A DNA stretch of 64,000 bases, taken from Progne subis subis. Its lineage: Eukaryota; Chordata; Aves; Passeriformes; Hirundinidae. The stretch lies in assembly GCA_022316685.1 (NCBI GenBank), contig JAKJHU010000076.1, forward strand, positions 248,001-312,000, read 5' to 3'. The notes beneath the pieces were generated by a model that worked only from the letters and a program-made list of their open reading frames with translations, had not been told where the DNA came from and searched no databases. Both the position numbers and the translations under genes were made by a program. Of this stretch, positions 1 through 11,700 are shown piece by piece (the first letter of the stretch is position 1; each line of letters begins with the position of its first letter).

Positions 1-2719
1 ACAGGCCAAACTCCCTGAATAAGTCAATTGCTATAAATAAGGTGCCTATGGTATACTAAGGTCTAGAACAGAAGATTCCTCCTACATCAGACATTGAAGT
101 ACAAAATACTAGTAAGCGTGTACTTTCAAAGGGGGCCTTTTGAAACCAAATGTACAACCGGTCATTTCATTGAAATTAAATACTATGTCCACACCCATCA
201 GGAATCACTGGCTTTGCTTAACTTCAAGCAAACTCCAGCATGTAACAGAATTGTTCAGAAGCACAACTATTTGCTGCTTGTCTTTTGAGCTGTGGCACCT
301 AAAATATGTTAAACAAAGCAAACAAAAAACCCTACAAAAATACCACAAAAACAAAGAACCAAAGCCCAAAAATATCAACCTTATCATCAACTTCAGTAAA
401 CAGATCACAGAAAAACGCCTCCACTTTGCATAGACATTTCTAAAATTATGCCATTTGAACTAATATGATGAACCTTTAATCAGCAAAATTTTAGTGACTT
501 AACTATTAACAGTAGCCAGTACAGTTTGTTTAGAATACTTCTATAGCTGGAGAAAATAGCAAATATATAGAATATAGAGTGGAATTCCAAATGTGATTTT
601 AAAAGGTGTTGGTGGAAGGACATGATTCCTTACAAAATGGTTGTACTTTGCCATTAATCATAACTGGGTTCATTTTTTCGCTGCAGAAAATTAGTGTTAT
701 CCTGTGATGTGAATTGCAGGAAAGACATGCTTATAGACTGCTGAGTTTCAAGAATGGGTTGAATGAAATGAGCGAAGGAAAGGATTTAAACCCTCTCTTC
801 CAGCATAAGGAGCTTCATAAAGTGAAAATTCTAAGCATTCCACCGTGAAAGTGCTTCAGCCTTTACTTCCAATCCACATGCAGCAACTTTCTGTCTATCC
901 CTAGGTAATCACTGTTGTAGCTGTTTCTGTAAACTTTGTCTCTTTGGTTCCCTACTACCTCAGGGAAATTTTGTCTCGATCTTTTTTGTTTTGATTATTT
1001 TTGGGTTTTTTGTTTGTTTGTTTGTTTGTTTTCAATGTGATGTAGCTTTAGCTTGTCCCCAAACTCAGGAGAAAATCAGATACATTAAAAAGGTAAACTG
1101 AAAAACCCCCAAATAATTAGATTCCCCCACAGTTCTTGGCAGTCATTGTGTTAGCAGAGTGGCTGAAACATTGCGCAATTTTGAGAGCTGCATTATGGTT
1201 TTAATACAAGCATGATGTTTTGCACAGTGCATGTAAAACTCAAGGACTGAGAAGGTATTGCAGCTAAAGAATCTGAGGGTACAAAAAAGCAAAATCTAAA
1301 CCCACCTGCTGCTTGTGAAGCAGAAATCATTATGAAAAACTCAAAAATGCTGAAGGTGAAAGAAGGGTAATCCAGAGGGGCACTGTGTACCTGTGTTCTC
1401 AAAATTCCCCAGTCAATTGAATGCTTAGTTAATGTCAGTCTCTGTATACTTTAATTGGGAAGGAAAAAAAAAAAGCAAAACAAACAAACAAAACCCACCA
1501 AGATTTGTACATGATTTTCCCCACTAAACATATTTCAGTTCATAATAGCCCTGGAGGTCTTTCCAGTACTAAATAAGTTTTTACAATATATTTCTTGTTT
1601 GTTCTCTCTTTTTTTTTTTTTTTTTCTTATTTCTCCATACTGAACGTAACTCAGACCCCTAAGTCAAACAAAGCTTGAACCACACAAATTATTAGCAAAA
1701 CCTTTCCATTGCCATTATATTTTGCACCATGTTTTCAGCAATCTGCACTTTTAGATTTCAAATTACATGAACATCTACATGAATACTGACTGCAGAGACC
1801 GGGGCACTCAGGATTTCCCCCGCTCTGGCTTTAGCTGAACATGCTATGTCAACAAATGATGCTCTGTATAAGAGGTGCAACTTAATGACAGCTCTCTGTT
1901 ACACGCTGTTACATAACCTTCACCTCCCACTGAGAAGAGTCAGAGAATGCCTAAAGCTTCTTAATCCTAATGAAAAGCACGAACAGTTTCTAAGATAAAA
2001 TATCTAGTATTGGGGACATTTACCGACCAACTTTTGCAAATAGGAATCAAGGTCACTTTGAGTTTGACACTGAGCTCTTTGCACATTTCCTATTCTGAGT
2101 AGATTGAAAGAAAAGTAATCAAACAAGAAAGTAGTTTTTTTGGCAGCACTCCGAACTCCAGCTTTCAGTTGGAGGTGAGAAGTGCAGAACTGACAAAGAG
2201 GAGCGGATGTATTTCCAATTGTTTGAAGCTCAACAGCAACTGCTGGGTTCAAGTCAGAAGGGTTGTGCCCATTTTATCGGAATTGATTTTGTCTGTTCCT
2301 AGTGACCCTGTTTTAATATGCACTTATTTTCCTGTATTCCACGACACCTAGAAACTTAACATCCCTCAGACTGCTTCGACAGCAAAGTGGTTAATGTTTG
2401 AAGAATGAGTCATTCTTTCCTTTGCCATGACATTGGGTTCTTATTGTACAACCCTGTACAGTACTCAGCAATATTTTTTAAAGATTTAAAAAGCAAAGAG
2501 TTACAAAACCATTTGCAATTAACTTGAAATAGAAAAGATAGCACTTTTTTTTTTTTTAAATCCCATTATATAGTACACCGTATAAATTACAGAGTATTTC
2601 AATGCATAAATGCATCTGTGTAACATTTATCAAATGTAATTTTTTTCATTATTATTAGGGGGCTTATTTTTTCTAGAGTTTTTTCTCCTTGTCCTGGAGA
2701 CCCCCATCTTCCCTCACTA
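1..2719 (-). other. FLRT2: FLRT2 3' UTR and downstream flank (extent unknown)
   Basis: This is AT-rich non-coding sequence directly downstream, on the minus strand, of the FLRT2 stop codon. I saw no conserved ORF in it. The canonical AATAAA poly(A) signal (TTTATT on the plus strand) was not found. The weaker ATTAAA form occurs on the minus strand at 2317-2312, 1455-1450 and 480-475. The transcript may end at one of these or run past the left edge of the window. A TTTG microsatellite lies at about 1005-1032 and a T run at about 1611-1625. That the region is 3' UTR is inferred from position only. Confidence 0.55.
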
Positions 2720-4706
2720 TCACGTATGACAGTGCTCCAGGTCTGAGACATTGCTGTTGCAGTATCGCATGTTGTTGGGTATGTGGCAGTCTGTGTAGTT
2801 AATGCCCCCGTTTGGGGTATAAATGGGCTGCAGTCTGAAATCTCCTTTAAGGAGCTGATCGTTATTTAAGGAGACAATCTGGAAGCTGGTTTCCGTCATC
2901 TCCAGGATGGAGTTGTCCTTCTTGGTCCCTGCCTCACAGTAGTCATCTTTCCGACGGCCCCGGTTATATTTCCACTTCTGGGAGGTGTAACGACCTTTTT
3001 TGTGCATGTGCCAGCAAAAAATGCTGAGCAAGACCACGAGGACAAATATCACTGCACCCCCAATCAACCCTGCCAGCAGAAATGGGGAGCCCAGGTTCTG
3101 AGAAGTCGTCTGCTCATGGCTAGAAGGGATGTTGCTGCCATTCAAAAAGGAAGCCTTGGTTGTGGCTTCTGAACAGACAGTGTCTTCTCCAGTTCGGTAG
3201 TTGTTGTAAGCATCCAGCGGAACCAAACAAATCCGGTAAGTGGATTTGGGCTCCAGATTTACCAAGCTTGATTGCTGCTTCTCACCACTAATTATTCGTT
3301 CATGAACAATTCCTCCTACTAGACTATGGCCCATCTTAACCCATGTGAGTTTATAGGCCATCACGGTAAAAAGTGACATCCAGTTGACTTGGATGCAAGT
3401 GTCATTCACAAAATGGATGGAGAGTTGAATCCATTCAGACAAAGGAGGTGTCACCCTCTCTCTGTCCTCCCTGTCAGGCACAGTGGGGAGTGTGGCTATG
3501 ATGGGAGTGAGAGGATTATATTTACTACTTGAGGGAGGAAATGATGAGCTGGGAACTAATGTAGTTGGCATGGTTGTAGCTGGGACTGGGGTGATGATAA
3601 GTGGTAGACCAGGTGTGGTGGTGGGACATGACAACATATTCATGTTGAGCTCCCTGACTGCCATACCTCGGACCTGCTCTGGTCCCTGGCACATAAAACC
3701 CCGTACATTGATGGAAGCAGGAATAAATTTGAGCCATTCAGTGACCCACTTAATACTGCAGTCACATAACCAGGGATTATTCCTTACAGTGAGTTGTCTC
3801 AGGTTATGGAGATTATCAAATACTCCCTTTGCCAGCATCCGAAGTTGATTGTTGGAAATATCAAGACGTTCCAGTTTGTGGAGGTTTGAAAAGGCTGTAA
3901 GTGGTATATGGGTTATCTGGTTGTCCTGCAAGTAAAGTCTTAGTAGATGTGTACCTGGAAGATCAGGAGGAGGGTAAGTCAGTGAATTCCGAACTATTGA
4001 GAATTCCTTGAGTTTGGAGAGGTGGCTAAAGGTGCCTTCGGCTATGCCTTTATTAGTAAGGAGATTGCCATCCACAATCAGACGCTCCAGACTTGTAAGA
4101 TTCTGGAAGGCCAGGTCTGAAATGACAGCAATTCGGTTTTCGTCTACACGAAGTTCTTGTAAGTCCAGTGGAAGGCCTACCGGCACACTGCTTAAGTGAT
4201 TCTTGGACAAGAACAGAAGCTTGAGGCTGATGGCTTCCTGGAACGCCCCATCCTCAACACCAACAGTGGAGATGGAGTTGTCATCCAGGTGCAGCTCTTC
4301 CAGCTTCAAAAGCTGAGCAAGAGCAGCACGTGAAATGGTCTGAATGTTGTTTTCCTGCAGGTGGAGAACCCTGACATTCTTGGGCAGGTTCATGGGGAAT
4401 TCATCCAACTGATTACCATACAGGTAGACTGTGTGCACAGACTGGACATTGTGCAACTCTGCAGGAAATCCAGCATTATTAATTTGGTTATTATGGAGGT
4501 AGAGCACGGTTACACCCTCCGGTATCCCAAGAGGCACTGAGGTCAAGCTTCGTTCATTACAGTAGACAAAGTTTCGGTCACAGCGGCAAACTTTTGGGCA
4601 GGCCAAGGCTTTTGGAGACCAGTATGTAGAGCCCCAGGGAGAAGATAAGCCATGATTTCATGAGAAGAGCCCAATCTGTGGGCCACATTTTAGTCCACGA
4701 ACCCAT
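2720..4706 (-). CDS. FLRT2: FLRT2, fibronectin leucine-rich repeat transmembrane protein 2 (single coding exon, with one frameshift)
   Basis: FLRT2 is a single-pass adhesion and guidance receptor. The family is known to bind UNC5 receptors, latrophilins and FGF receptors, and its shed ectodomain repels migrating neurons. The ATG at 4706-4704 is in good context (G at -3, G at +4). Allowing for one extra base, the frame encodes 661 residues against 660 in human. Domains in that numbering are: signal peptide about 17-33 (KSWLIFSLGLY); LRRNT with Cys 36, 40, 42 and 49; leucine-rich repeats about 65-302; LRRCT with Cys 314, 316, 339 and 360; Ser/Thr/Pro linker about 361-415; fibronectin III about 420-515; membrane segment about 543-564; and a 97-residue cytoplasmic tail ending DLEHCHT. 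N-glycosylation sequons are at Asn 202, 434 and 522. The tail is nearly identical to mammalian FLRT2, which separates it from FLRT1 and FLRT3. The stop is TGA at 2722-2720. As written, the ATG frame ends after 42 codons (TGA at 4580-4578). The main frame is open from 4657 but has no ATG before the ectodomain. Confidence 0.97.
4610..4613 (-). other. FLRT2: Apparent one-base insertion (frameshift) in FLRT2 codon 33 region
   Basis: The minus strand reads GTCTCCAAAAGCCTTGGCC here. The ATG frame matches the human signal peptide up to Val-Ser-Lys at residues 30-32. The ectodomain frame resumes as Ala-Leu-Ala-Cys-Pro. With three A's instead of four the two frames join and the alignment has no gap. 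The stretch from 4706 to 2720 is 1987 bases, one more than 662 codons. An assembly or sequencing indel is more likely than a real null allele, because the rest of the gene is intact and conserved. Confidence 0.85.
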
Positions 4707-4708
4707 TT

Positions 4709-4720
4709 CTAATTTAAAGA
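4709..4720 (-). other. FLRT2: Candidate splice acceptor of the FLRT2 coding exon
   Basis: The minus strand reads TTTCTTTAAATTAG followed by AA and the start codon. The AG at 4710-4709 would start the exon two bases before the ATG. The pyrimidine tract is only fair. An acceptor further upstream with more 5' UTR in this exon is equally possible without transcript data. Confidence 0.35.
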
Positions 4721-5029
4721 AATAAAGTACCAAAGAACTGATAACAATAATAATGCACAGGTAACAAAATCTCAGGTCATTAAAATTGGCTTCTACTTAT
4801 GTCCAGTGTTCAGGCCAGAGTTAAAGTCCTGGAGGCTAAGCATAAAATAATCCTTTTATAATTGGCCTACCTCCTACTTTTGACAAGGAAAATACAGTCT
4901 TTATTATCCAGGGTTACAATGTTTGTTGCCTTCTTCCATGTGTGCTGAAAGAACCAGTAGCCATGTCTTTGCAGATGAACAACAGGTTACTTTAAAGCTA
5001 CTAAAAGTCTCTGTGCTTGGAGGGGTATT

Positions 5030-5112
5030 TCACTGAAGTCTGTTGGTTTCTGTCAGCTTTCTGAAGTCAGCAAAATCCTCATATCTGCTATCTGCCAGAT
5101 CTGGCCCGCCTG
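5030..5112. repeat. Old palindromic interspersed repeat fragment (unnamed)
   Basis: The sequence runs CACTGAAGTCTGTTGG ... CTGAAGTCAG ... CCAGATCTGGCCC. This resembles the amniote repeat built on CATTGACTTCAATGG that ends in a GGATTTGGCCC-type block. Better matches are at about 22,975-23,040 and 23,140-23,195. I cannot name the family from sequence alone. Confidence 0.35.
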
Positions 5113-6386
5113 TAAAAGGAAAGAGAAAAGCCAAAGCTGAATAGCATGAAATGTTTAATAGGGAAGATCAAACCCATTAGAAGACTATTCTAAGTCTGAG
5201 CTCTTTATGGACTTCTGGGGAAAAAAAGGAGAAAAAGGCATTAATATTAAACATTAACTTAATATTACTGTTAAATAGTCTTGAAATAGATTTGATGCAA
5301 AGTCATTGCAATGACTGAAGGACTTCAATGAAAGCTGTATCTATTACTTGCATTTGCATACTATACCTCCAGTCTTTGTCCTATCACAGTCTGTTAAAAA
5401 TTCTAGAACTAAAACCAACCCCAAACCTAAACCATTTAACTGGAAATTTTTGCTCAGATAATTATTTTTCTTTTGCGGAACCACTGACTTCAATGACTGT
5501 TATTCACTGATGCCTGACAGAGTAGACTCTGGGCTGTATTATTTAATCACACTCTACGTTTTTTTCATTTTCTACCAGACTCTGGAATACTCTGCTTCTA
5601 TTTCTGTAATACCATTACATATACTGTCCAAATTAATGCACACTGCTAGCTTATTGTACCTCACTCTAGTGAATTAGAGACTTATGAGGAGAATCTTTTA
5701 AACAAGTATGGTAGTCCACGAATGTAAGATACCCTGCTACATGTAAGACGCATATTTGCTAAAACTATCATCTTGGTCTTGGTTCTGATGAGAACTGTGC
5801 TGTCAATAGATTTCACAACTTGCTTTCCACTAAATGAAACAGGCTTACATCTGGTAAAGTATTGTTTTAGGAGATCAGCTCAAACTATGGCAGTTTTGCA
5901 GAACAATTCCTTTGAAACCATAAAGGTTAGATATGGCTTTTAATTTTGCTACACAGTTATCTGTGAATGGCTACATATACAAGTGTGTTAGTTTTAGTAT
6001 AGTTGAGTTCCTTAATGTGTATTTTCAGCTTGTAGGCATACTTTTTATGTTCCCAGCTACTATTTATTTTTCAGATCTATAACCAAACGTTCCCACTCTC
6101 TAAAGCATGCAATGAAAGATACTGTGTTGTTTAATGTTATCTTGTCTTGTTATATGTTGTTTCCAATCACTGTCGTCCCCGTGCTCCCCATGCATTATAC
6201 ATAGTTGGACCTAATGAAGGATATCAACCTCGGCAAGTACAAAGTATGTGCAGATCTCAGGGTCTTCAATTGCAGTGACATAAGCACAATAATTTTCCAG
6301 GTTTTGTTCAGATCAAAACTCAGGCTGGGATTTCAAGAAAACAGAATTTCAGTGAACAAAAATCCTGTTTCAAAATGGTGGTTGCT

Positions 6387-6410
6387 TTAATTAATTAATT
6401 AATTAATTAT
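6387..6410. repeat. (TTAA)n microsatellite
   Basis: TTAA is repeated about six times. Confidence 0.95.
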
Positions 6411-8668
6411 TATATTTATATTTATTTAATGTGTTTAAGAACATCTAGGTCATTCAGAAAGAAACTTAGTTTAGTCATACATAAAACCTTATTCTTCTGA
6501 TACAGCTCTGTGGTTTATAACATGTCCCTGATGCTACTTTTGGGAATCCTATGTAGTGTGGAAAGCATCCTTAGGAGTCAAACTGTTATAACCCTTCAAC
6601 CATTCACTTGCAGACTGCTGTATTTATTTACAGCATTGTCAGGTATCAGCCTCAAGGTTCAAACAGCTGAAGATAAAAAATTGAGACTCTGTAAAATCCT
6701 GTTTATCATTATGAATTCAAATTTCAAAGATATGAAAATGTAACACTGGAGTACAGTTTATACTGTGTATTGTCCTTTTATAAAAACCAGTAAGATTAGG
6801 TAACCGACATGGTTTTCTCTCTCACAGGCATATTTCAGTCAGGAGTGATTTCTTTTCAATTATGCCAGATGACGTGATCCTGTAGAGAAACTCCTAACAG
6901 GATTACATTCTAACATGAGTCTAAGTGTGACAGTTTATCCGCCTTTAATACGGCCTGGCTCCCATCTAGATCACAGTGCTCTGATCTGTCATGACACTCT
7001 CTTTTAAAATGAGAATGGATATGCAGAGCATCCTCTACGAAGCTTGGGACCACACAGAGTAATAATAGTTCTCTCACTTTTCCATCATCATCAGAGAGAG
7101 ACCGCCTGTACCTCCTAACAGATCCAATACCCTACACTAACCTCGCTTCCAATTCTAAGTCCAGTTACTGATTAGGTTTTATTACACTCGCAGGTATAAT
7201 AGAAGGCCCAGTTAAGAACATGCAGCCACGGACAGCTGCAGTTCCTGGTTCGCTGGGAATCTCCTAAGAAGGGACTGTCATATTAAAACTGATTTATGCA
7301 TTCACTTTATTCTAGTACTCTGTCCAGTGTACCTCTCTCCTAAGAAGATGTGGCACCTGAATTAAAGATTTCAGTAATGATTCAAACAAATTAGATCAAG
7401 CACATAGAACTTCTCATTAGATATTACAAGAAAAAGAGCTTTGGACAGTCACTTCTGGAGTTTCTCTCCTTTTTTTTTGTTACGTGGATTTTGCTATTAG
7501 AAATCTGTTAAAACTTTCCTAATGTTTTCTTCCCTTGTGATGGTAGTCCTCTTATTATTGCCAGTATCCTAAAATCTAGATAACAGTTCTTAATAAACTG
7601 ATACAATAAAAATCAGCACAGATTATATGTATTTTGTACGACTCTTGATCATAATAAGCAAGAGCACAAGGACATATCTAACTAAATATTTACGACTTCA
7701 GGGTTGACTGTGGTGTGGCAGAGGTAAAGAATGAGGAAGCAAGGATAAAATTGAATGTATTTAAATAACTTTTTTGGGAAGGGTCTTACTTCAGCAGACT
7801 TTTACAACTGCTTAATACTATCTTAAAGTAGAGCTCATGGTTGCTGTATTTTTCCCCAATGCAAAAGTGAGTTCCCTACCCCAAAATCTCTACCCCAAAG
7901 ACATTAAAAAGATTGAAGAGTTGGAAACTTGCTTGACTAAAAAAAGAGAAACTTTTGGAAGGAAAACCATCGTCTGTAAATTCCAAAAGGCTAGAAAAGC
8001 GTAAACAGTTTTTCCTTCAGTAAACTGCCCGAACTGAAGGTAGAGTCACTCAGCTTCCTCCACCCCATTCCTGGCATGCTGGCTTCCTAAAGCAAGCTCT
8101 GTTTTCAATATGAATGCAAATACTAAACTGAGTCTCTCTGCAAATTTACTGATTTTTTCAGAAGTAGAAATTTGGAAGTGGAGGAATTAAAGACATTCCT
8201 TAACTATTGTGATTGTAAATCTTGGGAGTTGACTGACAAGATATAGGTGGCAGTAACTGCTTTTCTGAAGTCAGCTCTATAAACCAACCTAGGAAGAGAA
8301 AAAGGCAATTGTCACAATTAACTTAAAATTAAAGAAATCAAAAAGCTAATGGCTCAGTAATAGCACAGCTGTCCATCACCAGTTTGGTAATTTTTGCTTC
8401 TATTTCCTCCCCTGTAAACTCCCCTGAGAACCTAGAGACATTCAGGGTAGATAACAGAGAATAAAGGGAGAAGATAGCATATGGAGCCAAGCCTGCATAT
8501 AAATACTTACAGCCCTCAGTTTATAAGAACAGAATTTTGAGGTGTTCCTAAAGCCAGGTTGTCTGTCTTCATTACCCTAACCATGGTCCGCATTAAGGCC
8601 ATAAATTTTTCAGAGATAATAAAATTAAGAATACTTGGCTATTCTTTCCTTCAAGGAATCCTGAAAAC

Positions 8669-8672
<4 letters not shown>

Positions 8673-8709
<37 letters not shown>
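8673..8709. repeat. Poly(A) tract, 37 bases
   Basis: An uninterrupted A run on the plus strand. No retroposed body or clear target-site duplication is visible beside it, so it looks like an expanded mononucleotide tract. Confidence 0.95.
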
Positions 8710-8711
<2 letters not shown>

Positions 8712-11700
8712 AGAGGTCAAATGAATCCAAATCCCTTTTTTTCCTGACAGTCTAACCACTTAACACCACTTTTCCCAGCAGCTCATCTGTTTATCTGGAC
8801 CTGAGTATCATGCAACATAAACTGAAAGACAAGCAAAACCAAAACCAAATGGTTATACCTATTCTTTGCACTATTACCAGTCAGTGACTCTTATTTAGCA
8901 CTAAACCATTTGGCATAAATTTTCTTGGCTGTACTGCAGACCAGGGTTGTAATCAAGTCATAATCTTACTCTACATAATTATAATATACAGTAAGTACAA
9001 GGCGATTATGTCTGGAATTGAATGACAAACAGAAAACAAATCTAATTCCATTCGCATGAAATCTAGTACAGAGTTCTTTGTTCTTAAGAAAAATGTCCCT
9101 GCATTTCTATCAACTGGTAACAAGAAAAATTACACAATACCTGACACGTGCCTTTTTTCATATAAGTAGAGTTCATATCTGTGAGTGTACACATTAATGA
9201 ATATCCTGGTGTTTTGGTTTTTTGGGGATTTTTTTTTTTTTTTAAAGTGATTAGGAGCCTTGGGTGATGGTTTGTTGTACATATTTCTCTGAGTTACTTG
9301 GGTTTGAACTTTGTGTTCAAATTTTAATATGAGTCTATAATCTCTGCATAAAAGGCACAGGGAAAATGACCCAAAGGAATCAAAATGCTTTTACAGGAAG
9401 CCCTTTTGCATGCCTGCTGTTCTGGCTGCTTCATAGTTATGGGTGTGTATTATGTAAGAAGAGGGGGTAAGGAGGAAGAAAAAGAGGAGAAGAAAAAGAG
9501 ATAGGAAGAAACCATCCTTGGTGCGCTCTTCTAGATTGAGTGTTGATGACAGGATAATGATCAGTAGCTGGTATAGGAAAGAAACCTTAGAGTGTCTCTG
9601 TACACTGTTACAGACACAATGAAGTCTAGATGAACTGATTTTGGCAGAGAAGGGCGTTACTATCTTTGCAATACTGTTAGCAAAATGATTCAGCAAATGG
9701 ACACATCTGAACTCGTGCTTTTTTCTACTCTGATCAGGATGTTTCTGGTTTTACTTCTCAATTTGCAATTATAATTATTCTCAAAACCTCAGGTCAGGCA
9801 GCCTGAAGATGCAAGTGAAATTGATTTGGATCTGCCTTGGTGGAGACAGGAGAAAATTCAGAAGACTGTAGATCTTTCAACAATTGGTGCAAAGACTTTA
9901 TTTGCCATGCTTCTTCTTCTGGTTCTTCTGTAATCCTCCAGCTACATTCCTGCAAATTATTATGCAGACACATTGCCCAGAAGGATGCAGGCTTCAGGGG
10001 GCTTCAGGAAATCCCTTTATTAAAGGTATGCTATTTTAGTGAACAAGAACTTTGTCTTGGAAATTTGGGTAGCATACAGGTTCAACAGGACTTTGATACA
10101 GCCCAATTCCTGACTGCCAGGAGAGGGAGCTAAGCCAGCAGGAAACTTTCTCTCCCCTGAATAAACAAATAAATAAATAAATGTGGGACTTGCTCTCTTC
10201 CCACTCTGTCTGAACTCGCACACATGCACACATTTCTTCCTCGAAGTTGTCTGTGACTGCTGACTAGTTTGATGGTGTCTCTGTTACATACCTGACAAAC
10301 TGAGTTGTATAGGACTCTGCTACTGCAAAAATTAATATTCATGTAGTCTTATAAAAGCACTATTCCCAGCTTCATGGTTCAAAACTTTTTACTTGTGGGT
10401 TACTACAGAGTGACTGTTACTTCATAGGCATGAGGAGGCATGTAAGGGTGAAGGAGAGAAAAGAGAACAAATAACGGAAAAAAAATAGGTTTTGAGGGGA
10501 AAAAGCTAGGGTAGAACAGATCTTTTTCCTTGCACATATTAACAGGAACCAGTAACAGGTCAAGAGAGAGAACTTACTACAAGACATAATCACTAGAGTG
10601 ACTGCTGCACTCCAGGAAGCAGAGCTGAAACAGCGACAAGATCAATAGCATTAATGCCTCATGTGGGTCCATGGATTCAAAGCTGCCAGTCACCCTGTCA
10701 GGCACTGTGCCATACGACACACCCCGCTCAGCTCCTCAGACTCCTCCATAAATGAGTGTTGAAGTGCTGAAGTTCAGGTGTGGAGACTACCTAGACTAAT
10801 GTTTTCTTCATTCCTGCATTTAACAGTTACTGAATCGTAACAGAAGGAAGTTATTCTGAAAATTTGACGTTGCGCAACTTCATCAAGACTACCTCACCTG
10901 TGAAAACTGACAAACCTCTGAGCCCACAAACAACTGTGTTTGTAGTCTGTGGCAAAAAAAAAACCAACAAAATCCTTGCTCATGCACACACAGGTAAATA
11001 CAAATTTTGTCATTAATTAATCTTAATAAATACAACTATTTTTGTTAATAAAACCCATAAATGAAATACTGTAGAGCATCTAGTGGAAAACATATCCATT
11101 CAAATTCATGCTTTTGTTTTCATACCATCCAGTCTTATCTGAATGACTGTGTACCTGAATTAATCTTGCAGGGACTTATTTCTATTGATAATTTCATCTT
11201 AGGAGTTCTAGAAATCGAAAACTGCCATTAAGAATATCCTGCCTGTGGAGTCCTGAATTCTAATGTAGGAAACATCCAAGCCTAGTATTTCAATTAACTG
11301 TAGTTGTCAGAGCAAAAGTTAATGAGGACACACACGGCAAATTAAAAAGCAAAATCTTTAATTGCCTGTACCTGAGCAGACAGGACTCCCTTACAGAACA
11401 CAAGGAAGAAGGAAAGGGGCAGAACTCCAGGTTTTTAACCAATGTGAGCTTCTGAGTGGTGTAGGGCTTCAAGGCAGCCCAAAGTCATTGACAGCCCAAG
11501 CATAAGGAAATATCCCTGCTTTCATTATAAAATTGCTGAATGCTGCAAAATTATTCCAGATGGTGACCATCATGATATTTTCACTCCAGTGGGCAAAGAG
11601 GAACAGATGATCACCTCCAGGACTCATATTAAATGGAGTATTGCACCTACTAGCAAAGAGTTATTGGTGTCTTTATTAACCTTGCCCCAAGGCCTACTCT

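Larger units (their letters stand above)
4711..8672. other. FLRT2 intron 1, 3' part
   Basis: This is AT-rich non-coding sequence without a supported gene. It contains a TTAA microsatellite at 6387-6410 and fragments of an old palindromic repeat at about 5030-5112 and 5483-5540 (core like TGAAGTCAATGG and its complement). Short ORFs here look like chance. Confidence 0.6.

Noticed and set aside
3483..3848. 121-codon plus-strand ORF opposite FLRT2
   Set aside because: It is the antisense shadow of the conserved FLRT2 coding sequence.
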